Below are positions 34,433-43,953 of a DNA stretch of 48,662 nucleotides, in pieces (within the stretch, counting starts at the first letter, position 1; each line of letters starts with the position of its first letter). A program made the translations under genes and the position numbers. The stretch is from Chromobacterium sinusclupearum (lineage in GTDB: Bacteria > Pseudomonadota > Gammaproteobacteria > Burkholderiales > Chromobacteriaceae), in NCBI RefSeq assembly GCF_002902845.1, contig NZ_PPTF01000033.1:1-48662 (forward strand). Direction: 5' to 3'. The notes beneath the pieces were generated by a model. It ran no database searches, was not told the origin of the DNA, and was given only the letters and a program-made list of their open reading frames with translations.

Positions 34433-36457
34433 TCAATTCTGCGGCGGGTCGCCGGACTTGTCCTTGCCGGCCAGCATCGCCGTCAGATTGGCCAACCGCG
34501 ACTTGCCTTCCGTCTTGCTGACTAGCGGTTCCGCGCCGGGTTTGCCGAAATGGCGCAAGTCGTCGCCGTCTATCTCGCTGATGAAGCGGGACGGCTCGAT
34601 GAATTGCCATTCGCCGGCGCGGCGGCGTTTGACGCAATAGCTCAGCGTCAGGCTGCGCTGGGCGCGAGTGATGCCGACGTACATCAGCCGCCGCTCTTCC
34701 TCCACCATGCCGTTCTCTACTGACTCGCTATGCGGCAGGATGCCTTCCTCGCAACCGACCAGGAATACATGAGGGTATTCCAGGCCCTTGGAGGCGTGCA
34801 GGGTGGACATTCTTACCGCGTCGACTTCACCTTCGTCACGGCCTTCCAGCATGGTGATCAACGCGATGGTCTGGGTCAGTTCGATCAGGTTCTTGCCATC
34901 GTCGGTGCCCTTGCGCGCCAGCCAGGCCACCATCTCCAGCAGGTTTTTCCACTTGGTCTCGGCAATCTTAGGACTGTCCTCGCTGTCGTACAGCCAGGCT
35001 TCGTAACCGATGGCCTGCAGCAGTTCCAGCGCGAGCTTGCCGGCTTCCTCGCGGGTGGCGCGGTATTGCAGTTGGGTGATGAAGTCGCAAAACTGTTCCA
35101 GCGGGGCCAGCTGCGCGGCTTGAATCTGCACTCGGAGCCCTCCGTCGTGGGCGGCGGCGAACAGGCTCTTGCCATATTGGCCGGACCAGGCGCCCAGTTT
35201 CTCCAGCGTGCCCGCCCCTACGCCGCGCTTGGGGGTGGTGATGGCGCGGATGAAGGCTGGGTCGTCGTCCGGGTTGGTGATCAGGCGCATATACGCCAAC
35301 AGGTCCTTGATCTCCGGTTTGTCGAAGAAGCTTTGGCCGCCGGCCATCTGGTACGGAATGCGCTGATTGCGCAGCGCCTGCTCGAAAATCCGCGCCTGAT
35401 AATTGCCGCGGTACAGGATGGCGTAGTCCTTGAAGTCGGTGCGGTGCTCGAACTTGTGCGCCAGCAGCTTCTGCACCACGGTCTCCGCCTCGTGTTCCTC
35501 GTCCTTGCACTGCACCACGTGTATCGGTTCGCCCAAGCCCAGTTCGCTCCACAGCTGCTTCTCGAACAATTTCGGATTGTTGGAGATCACGCTGTTGGCG
35601 GCGCGCAGGATGCGGGCCGTGGAGCGGTAGTTCTGCTCCAGCTTGATCACCTTGAGCTGAGGGAAGTCCTGCTGCAACAGGCGCAGGTTTTCCATATTGG
35701 CGCCGCGCCAGGCGTAGATGGACTGATCGTCGTCGCCGACTGCGGTAAACAGGCCGCGCACGCCGGTCAGCAGTTTCACCAGCTGGTATTGGCAGGTGTT
35801 GGTGTCCTGGTATTCGTCGATCAGCAGGTAGCGCAGCTTGCCCTGCCATTTGAGCAGCACTTCCGGATGTTCGCGGAACAGTTGCACCGGCAGGCGGATC
35901 AGATCGTCGAAGTCCATCGCCTGATAGGCCGTCAGCGTGTCCTGATAGGCGATATAGGTTTTGGCGCAGATGCTTTCCCACTGATCCTGCGCGGCCAGCA
36001 GCATGTCGTCCGGCGTTTTCAGGTCGTTCTTCCATAGCGAGATCTGGCTCTGCACTTTGCGGATCTCGTCTTTGGACGTGGTGTTCAAGATGTCGGCGAT
36101 GATCTTGCCGGCATCGTAGGAGTCCAGAATGGAGAATTGCGGTTTATAACCGAGATGTGGCGCTTCCTGTCTGAGAATGTGCATCCCCAAAGAGTGGAAG
36201 GTGGAGACGGTGATGCCGCGGATCTCGGCCGAGGTCATCAGCTTGCCCACGCGCTCCAGCATCTCGCGCGCGGCCTTGTTGGTGAAGGTGATGGCGGCGA
36301 TGTGCCGCGCCGGGATGCCGCCCTGCCGCACCAGATGCGCGATCTTGTAGGTGATGACCCGGGTCTTGCCGGAGCCCGCGCCCGCCAGCACCAGCAGCGG
36401 GCCGTCTAGGTAATGAATGGCCGCGCGTTGCGGCGGGTTGAGCAGGGGAGCGGACAT
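34433..36457 (-). CDS. rep: ATP-dependent DNA helicase Rep
   Basis: 674 residues from ATG 36457; the frame continues upstream, but the Rep family begins at MSAPLLNPPQRAAIHY. The SF1A helicase motifs are all present: VLAGAGSGKTRVITYKIA, ITFTNKAAREMLERVG, LLIDEYQDTNTCQYQL, VGDDDQSIYAWRGA, LEQNYRSTARIL, STLHASKGLEYPHVFL and LMYVGITRAQRSLTL. It resembles E. coli Rep more than UvrD or PcrA (for example WKNDLKTPDD and FEKQLWSELG). Rep removes proteins ahead of replication forks. It is divergent from apaH with about 120 bases between. Confidence 0.95.
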   Translation of the reverse strand: MSAPLLNPPQRAAIHYLDGPLLVLAGAGSGKTRVITYKIAHLVRQGGIPARHIAAITFTNKAAREMLERVGKLMTSAEIRGITVSTFHSLGMHILRQEAPHLGYKPQFSILDSYDAGKIIADILNTTSKDEIRKVQSQISLWKNDLKTPDDMLLAAQDQWESICAKTYIAYQDTLTAYQAMDFDDLIRLPVQLFREHPEVLLKWQGKLRYLLIDEYQDTNTCQYQLVKLLTGVRGLFTAVGDDDQSIYAWRGANMENLRLLQQDFPQLKVIKLEQNYRSTARILRAANSVISNNPKLFEKQLWSELGLGEPIHVVQCKDEEHEAETVVQKLLAHKFEHRTDFKDYAILYRGNYQARIFEQALRNQRIPYQMAGGQSFFDKPEIKDLLAYMRLITNPDDDPAFIRAITTPKRGVGAGTLEKLGAWSGQYGKSLFAAAHDGGLRVQIQAAQLAPLEQFCDFITQLQYRATREEAGKLALELLQAIGYEAWLYDSEDSPKIAETKWKNLLEMVAWLARKGTDDGKNLIELTQTIALITMLEGRDEGEVDAVRMSTLHASKGLEYPHVFLVGCEEGILPHSESVENGMVEEERRLMYVGITRAQRSLTLSYCVKRRRAGEWQFIEPSRFISEIDGDDLRHFGKPGAEPLVSKTEGKSRLANLTAMLAGKDKSGDPPQN

Positions 36458-36576
36458 GGCGGTATGGCCCGGACGGGCGTAGCAATTCGGTAATCGAGGC
36501 CGTGCATTGTAGCATGGGGTATCATGGCTTAAACGCGGATGGGATCGTCCTCGATCCGCTTCACAAGGAAATAATA

Positions 36577-37410
36577 ATGGCCATCTATGCAATCGGCGAT
36601 ATCCAGGGTTGCTTCGCTCCTTTTCAGAAGCTGCTGCGCCTGATCGATTTCAATCCTGGCAAAGACACCTTGTGGCTGACCGGCGACTTGGTCAATCGCG
36701 GCCCGCAGTCGCTGGACGTGCTGCGCTGGGTATTCCGCCATCAGGATCACGTGGAGATGGTGCTGGGCAATCATGATCTGCATCTGCTGGCGGTGTCGGA
36801 GGGGTTCGGCAAGCTGCATCGCGACGACACCATCGAGGACATTCTAAACGCCGCTGACGGCAAGGTCCTGCTGGACTGGCTGCGCTGCCAGCCGCTGATG
36901 CTGGAGGGGCATGGCTACGCCATGGTGCACGCGGGCTTGCTGCCGGAGTGGACCATTTCCAAGGCGCTGCGCTTGGCCGAGGAAGTGGAGTTCGGCCTGG
37001 CCAGCAATCGATATCGGGAATTCCTGGGCCGCCTGTACGGCAACAAGCCGACGCGCTGGAGCGACGACCTGAAAGGCGTGGACCGGCTGCGCATCATCGT
37101 CAACGTGATGACCCGCATGCGCTTCCTGACCCGCGACGGCGAGATCGATCTGAGTTACAAGGGCGAGTTGGACGGCGCGCCGGCCAATCTGGTGCCGTGG
37201 TTCGAGGCGCCGGGCCGCCGCCATGGCGGCACGCCCATCGTGTGCGGGCACTGGTCGGCGCTGGGCTTGCATCTGGACGAGGATATTCTGGCGATAGACT
37301 CCGGTTGCCTGTGGGGCGGCAGCCTGTCCGCGCTGCGGTTGGACGACCGCCAGCTGTTTTCCCTGCCGTGCGAGGCGTATCGAGAAGTCGCGCTGGCAGC
37401 GGGTAAATAG
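36577..37410 (+). CDS. apaH: symmetrical bis(5'-nucleosyl)-tetraphosphatase ApaH
   Basis: 277 residues from ATG 36577, preceded by AAGGA. It is a metallophosphatase with the motifs IGDIQGC (residues 6-12), TGDLVNRGP, VLGNHDLHLL and, near the C-terminus, CGHWSALGL. It splits Ap4A into two ADP and so limits alarmone or cap levels during stress. A frame extension to 36502 has no family support. It converges with plsC; only 7 bases separate the stop codons. Confidence 0.96.
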   Translation: MAIYAIGDIQGCFAPFQKLLRLIDFNPGKDTLWLTGDLVNRGPQSLDVLRWVFRHQDHVEMVLGNHDLHLLAVSEGFGKLHRDDTIEDILNAADGKVLLDWLRCQPLMLEGHGYAMVHAGLLPEWTISKALRLAEEVEFGLASNRYREFLGRLYGNKPTRWSDDLKGVDRLRIIVNVMTRMRFLTRDGEIDLSYKGELDGAPANLVPWFEAPGRRHGGTPIVCGHWSALGLHLDEDILAIDSGCLWGGSLSALRLDDRQLFSLPCEAYREVALAAGK

Positions 37411-37417
37411 GGCTGGC

Positions 37418-38290
37418 TCAGGCGCCGGTTTCGCTGGTGGCCTGGCTAGCCGCCGCGGCCGGGGCCTCCAGCGCCAAACGCAAGCCGCGCGCCACCTCTG
37501 CGCGGGCGGCCTCGGCCAGCAGAAAGCGGTTGTCCAGGCCGGCATCGCCGGCCTTCAACGGCTTGCCGTAGCAGATTTCGACCTCGATTTCGGGGACGGA
37601 CAGCACCTTTCCCATGCTTTGCAGCAGCGAAATCTCATCGATATAGGCCGCCTCCAGCAGCAGGCTGCCATCCGGGCGCTGGTAGCGCAGCGAGACCGGC
37701 TGCACCGTGCCGCCCGCCAGCAGGGCCGCCTCGAACAAGGAGGCCTTGAACGGCAACAGGCCGCTGCCATCCGAGGTGGTGGCTTCCGGGAATACGGCCA
37801 TGCAGCCGCCGTTCTGCATCGCCTCGGCCAGAATCTGATTGACGCGGGAGGCGTCGCGGCGGTTGCCGCGATCAATGAACAGCGTGCCGGCGACATAGGC
37901 CAGCCAGCCGATCAGCGGCCAATCGCGAATCTCACGTTTGGCGACAAAGCGCGATACGGTGCAGCTGTTCAGCGCGATGATGTCCAGCCAGGACACGTGA
38001 TTGGCCACCAGCAGCGTATTGGGCGGGTAAAAACCGGGATTGATGCCCTGAACCTTGATGCTGACGCCGAGTATCTTCAGCGCGTGCTGCGCCCAGCGGC
38101 GAGTGACGACCGCGCGCTCGGCCTGCGCCAGCCGGGAATAGCGGGTCGCAATGATGAACACGCCTACGGCAAGATGGCCAAGCAGGCGCAATACGCGGCC
38201 GCAGCGAGTGGCGACTGAGGTGGTAGCGGATGACTTCAAGGTTTTTTTAAGATTTCGAGTCTGAATGATGACAGGCCGCCACTCTATCAC
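37418..38290 (-). CDS. plsC: 1-acyl-sn-glycerol-3-phosphate acyltransferase (PlsC)
   Basis: 290 residues from GTG 38290. No in-frame ATG precedes the first membrane helix ([14 protein letters not shown]), and this GTG overlaps the mutM stop as GTGA, suggesting coupling. Acyltransferase motifs are ANHVSWLDI (NHxxxxD), [10 protein letters not shown], and [21 protein letters not shown] (here split: [18 protein letters not shown]). The enzyme adds the second acyl chain to make phosphatidic acid at the inner membrane. No ribosome site is seen at the GTG, which agrees with coupling; a TTG 54 bases later is the alternative. Confidence 0.88.
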   Translation of the reverse strand: MIEWRPVIIQTRNLKKTLKSSATTSVATRCGRVLRLLGHLAVGVFIIATRYSRLAQAERAVVTRRWAQHALKILGVSIKVQGINPGFYPPNTLLVANHVSWLDIIALNSCTVSRFVAKREIRDWPLIGWLAYVAGTLFIDRGNRRDASRVNQILAEAMQNGGCMAVFPEATTSDGSGLLPFKASLFEAALLAGGTVQPVSLRYQRPDGSLLLEAAYIDEISLLQSMGKVLSVPEIEVEICYGKPLKAGDAGLDNRFLLAEAARAEVARGLRLALEAPAAAASQATSETGA

Positions 38291-39099
38291 GGCTGGCACA
38301 GCGGGCAATAGTAAGAGCTGCGCTGGCCTTGGCGGATATGACGGATGGGGGTGCCGCAACGGCGGCACGGCGCCTCCTGGCGGTCGTACACCATATAGTT
38401 TTGCTGGAAGTAGCCGGGCTTGCCCTCGCTGTCGACGAAATCGCGCAAGGTGCTGCCGCCGGCATCGATTGCCCGCCGCAGCACGGCGCGGATTTCTGCT
38501 GCCAGCAGGTCGCATTCGGCGCGCTTGAGCGAGTTGGCAGGACGCGTCGGGGCGATGCCGGCGTAAAACAGCGACTCATTGGCGTAGATATTGCCGACGC
38601 CGACCACCACGTGGTTGTCCATGATGGCCAGCTTGATGGCGCTGCTGCGGCGCCGGATGGCCTTGAACAGCACCGCGCCGTCGAAGGCGTCCGACAAGGG
38701 CTCCGGCCCCAGGTCTTTCAATAGCGGGTGCAGCTCGATCGGCCCGACATGCCACAGCATGGCGCCGAAGCGCCGCGGATCGCGGTAGCGCAGCAGCTGG
38801 CCGTCCAGCAACAGGTCCACGTGGTCGTGCTTTTGCGCCGGCGCGCCGGACGCCATCACCCGCAGGCTGCCGGACATGCCCAGGTGAATCAGCAAGGTGC
38901 CGCTTTGGCATTCCAGCAGCAGGTATTTGGCGCGTCTGCGCACCGCGAGCACGGTCTCGCCGGCGAGGCGCTCGGCAAGATCGGGCGGCACCGGCCAGCG
39001 CAGCGAGGGGTTGCGCACGACCGCGCCGCGCAAGGTGCGGCCGGCGAGATGCGGCTCGACGCCGCGGCGGGTGGTTTCGACTTCTGGCAGTTCGGGCAT
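38287..39099 (-). CDS. mutM: formamidopyrimidine-DNA glycosylase MutM (Fpg)
   Basis: 270 residues from ATG 39099. The catalytic N-terminus [15 protein letters not shown] is intact (Pro1 and Glu2 of the mature protein), as are the conserved Lys in RRRAKYLL and the C-terminal zinc finger CRRCGTP and CPLCQ. It removes 8-oxoguanine and ring-opened purines and nicks the abasic site. The frame reaching 39147 is rejected because Pro must follow the initiator Met. It is divergent from the TPR lipoprotein gene and coupled to plsC. Confidence 0.97.
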   Translation of the reverse strand: MPELPEVETTRRGVEPHLAGRTLRGAVVRNPSLRWPVPPDLAERLAGETVLAVRRRAKYLLLECQSGTLLIHLGMSGSLRVMASGAPAQKHDHVDLLLDGQLLRYRDPRRFGAMLWHVGPIELHPLLKDLGPEPLSDAFDGAVLFKAIRRRSSAIKLAIMDNHVVVGVGNIYANESLFYAGIAPTRPANSLKRAECDLLAAEIRAVLRRAIDAGGSTLRDFVDSEGKPGYFQQNYMVYDRQEAPCRRCGTPIRHIRQGQRSSYYCPLCQP

Positions 39100-39193
39100 G
39101 GTCTTCAATGCGAATCGGTAAATGGTGCAAACATAAAAACCGGACATGCTATTCTACGCGTTCAACAGGCTTTGAGCAGGCACCTTAGACTCC

Positions 39194-40966
39194 ATGCGAA
39201 TGAAACCGCTGAAACGAACCCTTCCATTGCTGCTGGCGCTGCTGCTGGCGGCATGCGCCAGCGTCAAGCCACCCGCGCCGTCGGTACCTCCAGTGCAGCA
39301 GAACGCCGCCGGCGATGACAACGCCAGCCAGGATGATGCCGCCAAGTCGGCGGATGCCGCGCTGCCCAAAGTGGAGCTGACGCCGGAAATCTTTTATGGC
39401 GTATTGGCCGGAGAGATCGCCGCCCAGCGCGGCGCCGCCGGTTCGGCTGGGCTGACTTATCTCGATCTTGCCCGTCAGACGCGCGACCCCAGGCTGGCGC
39501 AGCGCGCCGCCGAGTTCTGCCTGCTGTCCGGCCAGTTGAAAGAGGCGGCCGCGGCCTTGCGCTTGTGGATAGAACTCGATCCCGACTCTCTGCCGGCGCG
39601 CGAGCAGTTGTTCGTCACGTTGATGCGCAGCGGCGACCTGGCCGAGAGCAAGCCGCTGGCAGAGGAGCTGCTGCGGCGCGAACCTGCGCGCGCGCCGGCC
39701 ATCTTCGTGCAATTGGCCAGGCTGAGCACGCGGCCGGACGGCGGCTCGGCCCGCGCCTATCAGATGGTCAGCGAACTGGCCGCCCAGTATCCGAACCTGC
39801 CGGAAGCGCGCTTCGCCGTGCTGGCCGCGGCGGCGGATAACGGCGACAAGGCCGCGGTGGACCGGGAGTTCGACCGCCTGGCCCAGATCGCCCCACAGTG
39901 GGATTTGCCGGTTGCCTGGCAGGTGGACCGTTTGCGGCGGCAGGATATGAATCAGGCGGCAGCGTTTTTGCAGCGCGAACTGGCGCGTCGGCCGCAGGCC
40001 AGCCTGGAACTGCAGATGGCTTATCCGCGGCTGCTGGTTGGCGCCAAGCGCTTTGTCGAGGCGCGAGCGGCGTTTGAAGCGCTATTGAAAGATTATCCGG
40101 ATAATCCGGACCTGTTGTACGCCACCGGTCTGCTGGCCTATCAGATGCGCGATCTGAAAACCGCGTCGGATCGCCTGGAGCGGGCGCTGGCGCAGCGCCA
40201 CCCTGAACCGGATTTTGTCCGTTTCACCCTGGGCCAGATCGCCGAAGACGACCACGACGCGGCGCGCGCCGCCAACTGGTATCGCCAGGTCGGGCCTGGC
40301 CAGCAGTATCTGCCGGCGCAGTCGCGGCTGGCGCTGCTGGAGGCCGGCGAGGGCCAGCTCGACGAAGCCTTGGGCCGCTTGGGCCTGCTGGGCAGCACGG
40401 ATCAGGAAAAAGTGTCGGTGGTGCTGTTGCAGTCGCAGCTGGCGCGCGACGCCAAGCAGCCACAACGCGCGTATGAGCTATTGACCCAGGCGCTGCGCCG
40501 CCAACCGCGTTCCATCGAGCTGCTGTACGAGCGTTCGCTGGTGTCGGACATGCTGGGCAATGCCGGCAACGCCGAGCGCGATCTGCGTCTGATTCTCAAG
40601 GACAAGCCGGGCGATACCCAGGCGCTGAACGCGCTGGGTTACACGCTGGCCAATCGTACCACCCGCTACCATGAGGCCTATGGCTATATCGACAAGGCCC
40701 TGAAGGCGGAGCCGGACAATCCGGTGATCCAGGACAGCATGGGTTGGGTGTTGTACAAGCAAGGCAAGCTGGATGCGGCGCGCAAATATCTGGAAAAGGC
40801 CTACCACGCCATGCCCGATCCCGAGGTGGCGGCTCATCTGGGCGAGGTGCTGTGGCGTCAGGGCCGGCGCGACGAGGCGCAGCAGCTATGGGAGAAGGAA
40901 CTGGCGGCGCATCCGGACCATGAAGTGATCACCGAGACCATGCGGCGGCTGGGGGCCAAGCGATGA
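39194..40966 (+). CDS. TPR-repeat lipoprotein
   Basis: 590 residues. It is a lipoprotein, with signal peptide MRMKPLKRTLPLLLALLLAA and lipobox Cys at 21. The rest is an array of TPR-like helices, clearest near the C-terminus (ALNALGYTLANRTTRYHEA, GYIDKALKAEPDNPVIQ, DSMGWVLYKQGKLDAARKYL, EKAYHAMPDPEVAAHLGEVL). A homologue in this position, just upstream of lolB, is usual in betaproteobacteria, and a role in envelope protein or lipid handling has been suggested by context only. An extended -10 (TGCTATTCT, 39147-39155) may be its promoter. The stop overlaps the lolB start (ATGA). Confidence 0.9.
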   Translation: MRMKPLKRTLPLLLALLLAACASVKPPAPSVPPVQQNAAGDDNASQDDAAKSADAALPKVELTPEIFYGVLAGEIAAQRGAAGSAGLTYLDLARQTRDPRLAQRAAEFCLLSGQLKEAAAALRLWIELDPDSLPAREQLFVTLMRSGDLAESKPLAEELLRREPARAPAIFVQLARLSTRPDGGSARAYQMVSELAAQYPNLPEARFAVLAAAADNGDKAAVDREFDRLAQIAPQWDLPVAWQVDRLRRQDMNQAAAFLQRELARRPQASLELQMAYPRLLVGAKRFVEARAAFEALLKDYPDNPDLLYATGLLAYQMRDLKTASDRLERALAQRHPEPDFVRFTLGQIAEDDHDAARAANWYRQVGPGQQYLPAQSRLALLEAGEGQLDEALGRLGLLGSTDQEKVSVVLLQSQLARDAKQPQRAYELLTQALRRQPRSIELLYERSLVSDMLGNAGNAERDLRLILKDKPGDTQALNALGYTLANRTTRYHEAYGYIDKALKAEPDNPVIQDSMGWVLYKQGKLDAARKYLEKAYHAMPDPEVAAHLGEVLWRQGRRDEAQQLWEKELAAHPDHEVITETMRRLGAKR

Positions 40967-41505
40967 AATGGCTGGCCTGCGCGCTGCTGGCCGTGCTGCT
41001 GACAGCCTGCGCCAGCCGCGAAGTGCCGTTCCGCGCCGCCCCGTCAGCGTCCGCCGCCATCGATACGCCGTTCAGCGTCAGCGGCCGGCTGTCTGCCAAT
41101 CTGGACGGCAAGGGCCATGTCGCCAATTTCGACTGGCAGCATCAGCCGCCGCGCGACGAGGTGGCGATCAACTCGCCGCTGGGCAATACCGTAGCCAAGG
41201 TGCTGCGCGACGGCGATGGCGTGGTTCTGTTGGCGGACGGCAAGCGCTGGCAGGCCGACGACGTGGAGAGCCTGACCCGGCAAGTGATGGGCTGGCCGCT
41301 GCCGCTGTCCAATCTGGTATGGTGGATACGCGGCCTGCCGGCGCCGAACTTGCCCAGCCGTCTCGACGCCGACGGCAGCCTGGAGCAGCAGGGCTGGCGC
41401 ATCCAATTCGTGCGCGACGCCGACGTCGATAGCCAGCACCCCAAGCGGGTGGAAATGCAGCGCGATGGCCTGACCGTCAAAGTGGTGGTGCAGAGCTGGC
41501 AGTGA
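40963..41505 (+). CDS. lolB: outer-membrane lipoprotein receptor LolB
   Basis: 180 residues. The lipobox LLTAC places the acylated Cys at 16. The mature part has the LolB pattern FSVSGRLSANLDGKGHVANF, WQHQPPRDEVAINSPLGNTV, and GWPLPLSNLVWWIRGLP. LolB receives lipoproteins from LolA and inserts them into the outer membrane. It sits between the TPR lipoprotein gene (ATGA overlap) and ispE, the conserved lolB-ispE-tRNA-Gln-prs-rplY-pth order of many beta- and gammaproteobacteria. Confidence 0.94.
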   Translation: MKWLACALLAVLLTACASREVPFRAAPSASAAIDTPFSVSGRLSANLDGKGHVANFDWQHQPPRDEVAINSPLGNTVAKVLRDGDGVVLLADGKRWQADDVESLTRQVMGWPLPLSNLVWWIRGLPAPNLPSRLDADGSLEQQGWRIQFVRDADVDSQHPKRVEMQRDGLTVKVVVQSWQ

Positions 41506-41560
41506 GTGGTCCTGTTGCCCATCCGCAAAATACCCATTCAGATACAGATTCAAGACCGAT

Positions 41561-42415
41561 ATGCAGCATGCGTTTTACTCTTTCCCGGCCCCGGCCAAGC
41601 TGAATTTATTGTTGCACGTGGTGGGCAAGCGGCCGGACGGCTACCACCTGTTGGAAACGGTGTTCCGTTTCATCGATTTTGGCGACACCTTGCATCTGGC
41701 GGTGCGCGACGATGGCGAGATCGAGCTGTTGACGCCGACTGACGGCGTGCCGCCAGAGCAGGACCTGACGGTGCGCGCGGCCAGATTGTTGCAGCAAGAA
41801 AGCGGTTGCGCCCTGGGCGCCAGCATCAAGCTGGAAAAACGCACGCCCATGGGCGGCGGCCTGGGCGGCGGCAGTTCCGACGCCGCCACGGTATTGATCG
41901 CCTTGAATCGGCTGTGGCGCTTGAATTGGCCTCGCGAGCGGCTGCAGCAGCTCGGCTTGCAACTGGGCGCGGACGTGCCGGTTTTCATCTTCGGCCGCAG
42001 CGCGCTGGCGACCGGCGTCGGTGAGGTCCTGGAGCCGGTTTCTTTGAAGCCGGCCTGGTATTTGGTAATTCACCCACAGGTACATGTGCCCACCGCCGCG
42101 ATATTCCGAAATTTTTCGCAGGGCATGTTGACAGGGCTTGGTCGCCTCGGCATAATGCGAAGCCTCGAAACAACGCAGCAACGCAGAAACGATCTGCAAG
42201 ACGTTGTAACGAGAATGTTTCCAGCGGTGAATGAAGTACTGAGCGAACTGAAAAAATATGGTTCGCCGCTGATGACCGGCTCCGGAGCCTGCGTGTTCCT
42301 GGAGTTTCAGTCGAAAGACGAAGCCGATAAAGTTTACCGAGTGTTGTCGGAAAAATATCAGGGATTTGTTGCTGAAGGACTTGATGTCCATCCCCTGTTC
42401 GACAGCGCTGAATAA
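41561..42415 (+). CDS. ispE: 4-diphosphocytidyl-2-C-methyl-D-erythritol kinase IspE
   Basis: 284 residues, a GHMP kinase of the non-mevalonate isoprenoid pathway that phosphorylates CDP-methylerythritol. Motifs are PAPAKLNLLLHVVGKRPDGYH (split: PAPAKLNLLLHV, GKRPDGYH), the ATP loop PMGGGLGGGSSDAATVL and the C-terminal GSPLMTGSGACVF. The segment after VPTAAIFRNF (GMLTGLGRLGIMRSLETTQQ) differs from the usual LTRNS-type stretch; its DNA carries a near-consensus promoter (42128-42156). It is followed almost at once by tRNA-Gln. Confidence 0.95.
   Translation: MQHAFYSFPAPAKLNLLLHVVGKRPDGYHLLETVFRFIDFGDTLHLAVRDDGEIELLTPTDGVPPEQDLTVRAARLLQQESGCALGASIKLEKRTPMGGGLGGGSSDAATVLIALNRLWRLNWPRERLQQLGLQLGADVPVFIFGRSALATGVGEVLEPVSLKPAWYLVIHPQVHVPTAAIFRNFSQGMLTGLGRLGIMRSLETTQQRRNDLQDVVTRMFPAVNEVLSELKKYGSPLMTGSGACVFLEFQSKDEADKVYRVLSEKYQGFVAEGLDVHPLFDSAE
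42128..42156 (+). promoter_or_regulatory. near-consensus sigma-70 promoter inside ispE
   Basis: TTGACA (42128-42133), exactly 17 bases, CATAAT (42151-42156): eleven of twelve consensus bases with ideal spacing. The predicted start is near 42163, about 260 bases before tRNA-Gln. It probably drives tRNA-Gln and, by readthrough, prs. Confidence 0.75.
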
Positions 42416-42421
42416 GGTTAC

Positions 42422-42496
42422 TGGGGAGTCGCCAAGTGGTAAGGCACCGGATTTTGATTCCGGCATTCGTAGGTTCGATCCCTACCTCCCCAGCCA
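42422..42496 (+). tRNA. tRNA-Gln (anticodon TTG)
   Basis: 75 bases including an encoded CCA. The acceptor TGGGGAG pairs with CTCCCCA. The anticodon stem-loop CCGGA-TTTTGAT-TCCGG gives anticodon TTG, reading CAA and CAG. The T-arm GTAGGTTCGATCCCTAC is standard. It lies 6 bases after the ispE stop and before a strong terminator, in the conserved ispE-tRNA-Gln-prs arrangement. Confidence 0.97.
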
Positions 42497-42524
42497 GGAC
42501 TTTCTCCAAATAAGAGAGAGCATG

Positions 42525-42558
42525 AAAAAAGCGTGTAAGAATGCCTTACACGCTTTTT
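42525..42558 (+). terminator. strong intrinsic terminator between tRNA-Gln and prs
   Basis: GCGTGTAAG (42531-42539), loop AATGC, CTTACACGC (42545-42553), TTTTT. The stem is a perfect 9 base pairs with A6 before it. It ends 28 bases before the prs start codon, so prs is either read through this hairpin or regulated by it. Confidence 0.92.
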
Positions 42559-42585
42559 CTTTATCCAGCTAAGGCAAAGCGAATC

Positions 42586-43569
42586 ATGGCGGCATACGAC
42601 AGTTTGATGGTATTTACCGGTACGGCTAATCCGGAACTTGCTCAGAACGTAGTCAAACATTTGGATATCTCGTTGGGACGCGCCGATGTCGGCAAGTTCA
42701 GCGACGGCGAGGTGGCGGTGGAATTGCTGGAAAACGTGCGCGGCCGCGACGTTTTCATTCTGCAATCCACCTGCGCCCCGACCAACGACAATCTGATGGA
42801 AATCCTGACGATGGCCGACGCGCTCAAGCGCGCCTCCGCCGGCCGGATCACCGCGGCGATTCCTTACTTCGGCTACGCCCGCCAGGATCGCCGTCCGCGT
42901 TCCGCCCGGGTGCCGATCTCGGCCAAGCTGGTGGCCAATATGCTGACCAGCGCCGGCATCGACCGCGTGCTGACTGTCGATTTGCATGCCGACCAGATTC
43001 AAGGCTTCTTCGACATCCCGGTGGACAATGTTTACGCCACCCCGGTGTTGCTGAAGGACATCCGCGCCCAGCGCTTCGACGACCTGATCGTAGTCAGCCC
43101 GGACGTGGGCGGCGTGGTCCGCGCCCGCGCAGTGGCCAAGGCCCTGAACACCGATCTGGCGATCATCGACAAGCGTCGCCCGAAAGCCAATGTGGCCGAA
43201 GTGATGAACATCATCGGCGACGTATCCGGCCGCACCTGTCTGATCGTCGACGACATGATCGACACCGCCAACACGCTGTGCAAGGCCGCCAGCGCGTTGA
43301 AAGAGCGCGGCGCCGAGCGCGTGCTGGCCTATGCGACCCACCCGATCTTCTCAGGTCAGGCGGTGGATCGCATCAAGAATTCCGACATCGATATGGTGGT
43401 GGTGACCGACACCATCCCGTTGACCGCTGCGGCCAAGGCCTGCCCGAATATCCGGGTGGCCTCCATCGCCGGCTTGCTGGCCGAGACGCTGCGCCGCATC
43501 AACAACGAAGAATCGGTGTCCTACCTCTTCAATGAGGAACTGGTTGCGACGGGCGCTTGCCTGCCGTAA
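42586..43569 (+). CDS. prs: ribose-phosphate pyrophosphokinase (PRPP synthetase)
   Basis: 327 residues from ATG 42586. The enzyme transfers pyrophosphate from ATP to ribose 5-phosphate, supplying PRPP for nucleotides, His, Trp and NAD. Motifs are [54 protein letters not shown] and the PRPP loop [14 protein letters not shown]. The first 15 codons of the longer frame lie inside the upstream terminator and are not coding. There is no space for a sigma-70 promoter between terminator and start codon. Confidence 0.97.
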   Translation: MAAYDSLMVFTGTANPELAQNVVKHLDISLGRADVGKFSDGEVAVELLENVRGRDVFILQSTCAPTNDNLMEILTMADALKRASAGRITAAIPYFGYARQDRRPRSARVPISAKLVANMLTSAGIDRVLTVDLHADQIQGFFDIPVDNVYATPVLLKDIRAQRFDDLIVVSPDVGGVVRARAVAKALNTDLAIIDKRRPKANVAEVMNIIGDVSGRTCLIVDDMIDTANTLCKAASALKERGAERVLAYATHPIFSGQAVDRIKNSDIDMVVVTDTIPLTAAAKACPNIRVASIAGLLAETLRRINNEESVSYLFNEELVATGACLP

Positions 43570-43629
43570 ACATCGGGCCTGCTGGTCGCGGCGGGCCGGG
43601 TGCTTTTAATCTGAAACTGGAGTTTTGAC

Positions 43630-43917
43630 ATGTCTTACGAACTGATTGCTGCCAAGCGTGCTGATCTGGGTACGGGTGCGAGCCGCCGCCTGCGTCACGC
43701 TGGCAAACTGCCGGCCGTGGTATACGGCGCTGGCAAGGAAGCCGTTTCCCTGGAACTGGACCACAACACCATCTACCACGCCGTCAAGCACGAAGATTTC
43801 CACACCTCCGTGCTGGATCTGGTGATCGATGGCCAGAAGGAACAGGTTAAGGTTGCCGCGTTCCAAATGCACCCGTACAAACAGCAAGTGCTGCACATCG
43901 ATTTCGCTCGTGTGTAA
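43630..43917 (+). CDS. rplY: 50S ribosomal protein bL25
   Basis: 95 residues, the short single-domain form like E. coli L25, lacking the C-terminal CTC-type extension present in many bacteria. It opens MSYELIAAKRADLGTGASRR, with GKLPAVVYGAGKEAVSLELD following, and binds 5S rRNA. GGAG 8 bases before the ATG is a good ribosome site. It lies 60 bases after prs and is followed by a terminator. Confidence 0.94.
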   Translation: MSYELIAAKRADLGTGASRRLRHAGKLPAVVYGAGKEAVSLELDHNTIYHAVKHEDFHTSVLDLVIDGQKEQVKVAAFQMHPYKQQVLHIDFARV

Positions 43918-43953
43918 TCCCTGCTGCCGTGCCGCCTGGCGGTAACGGTGAAG

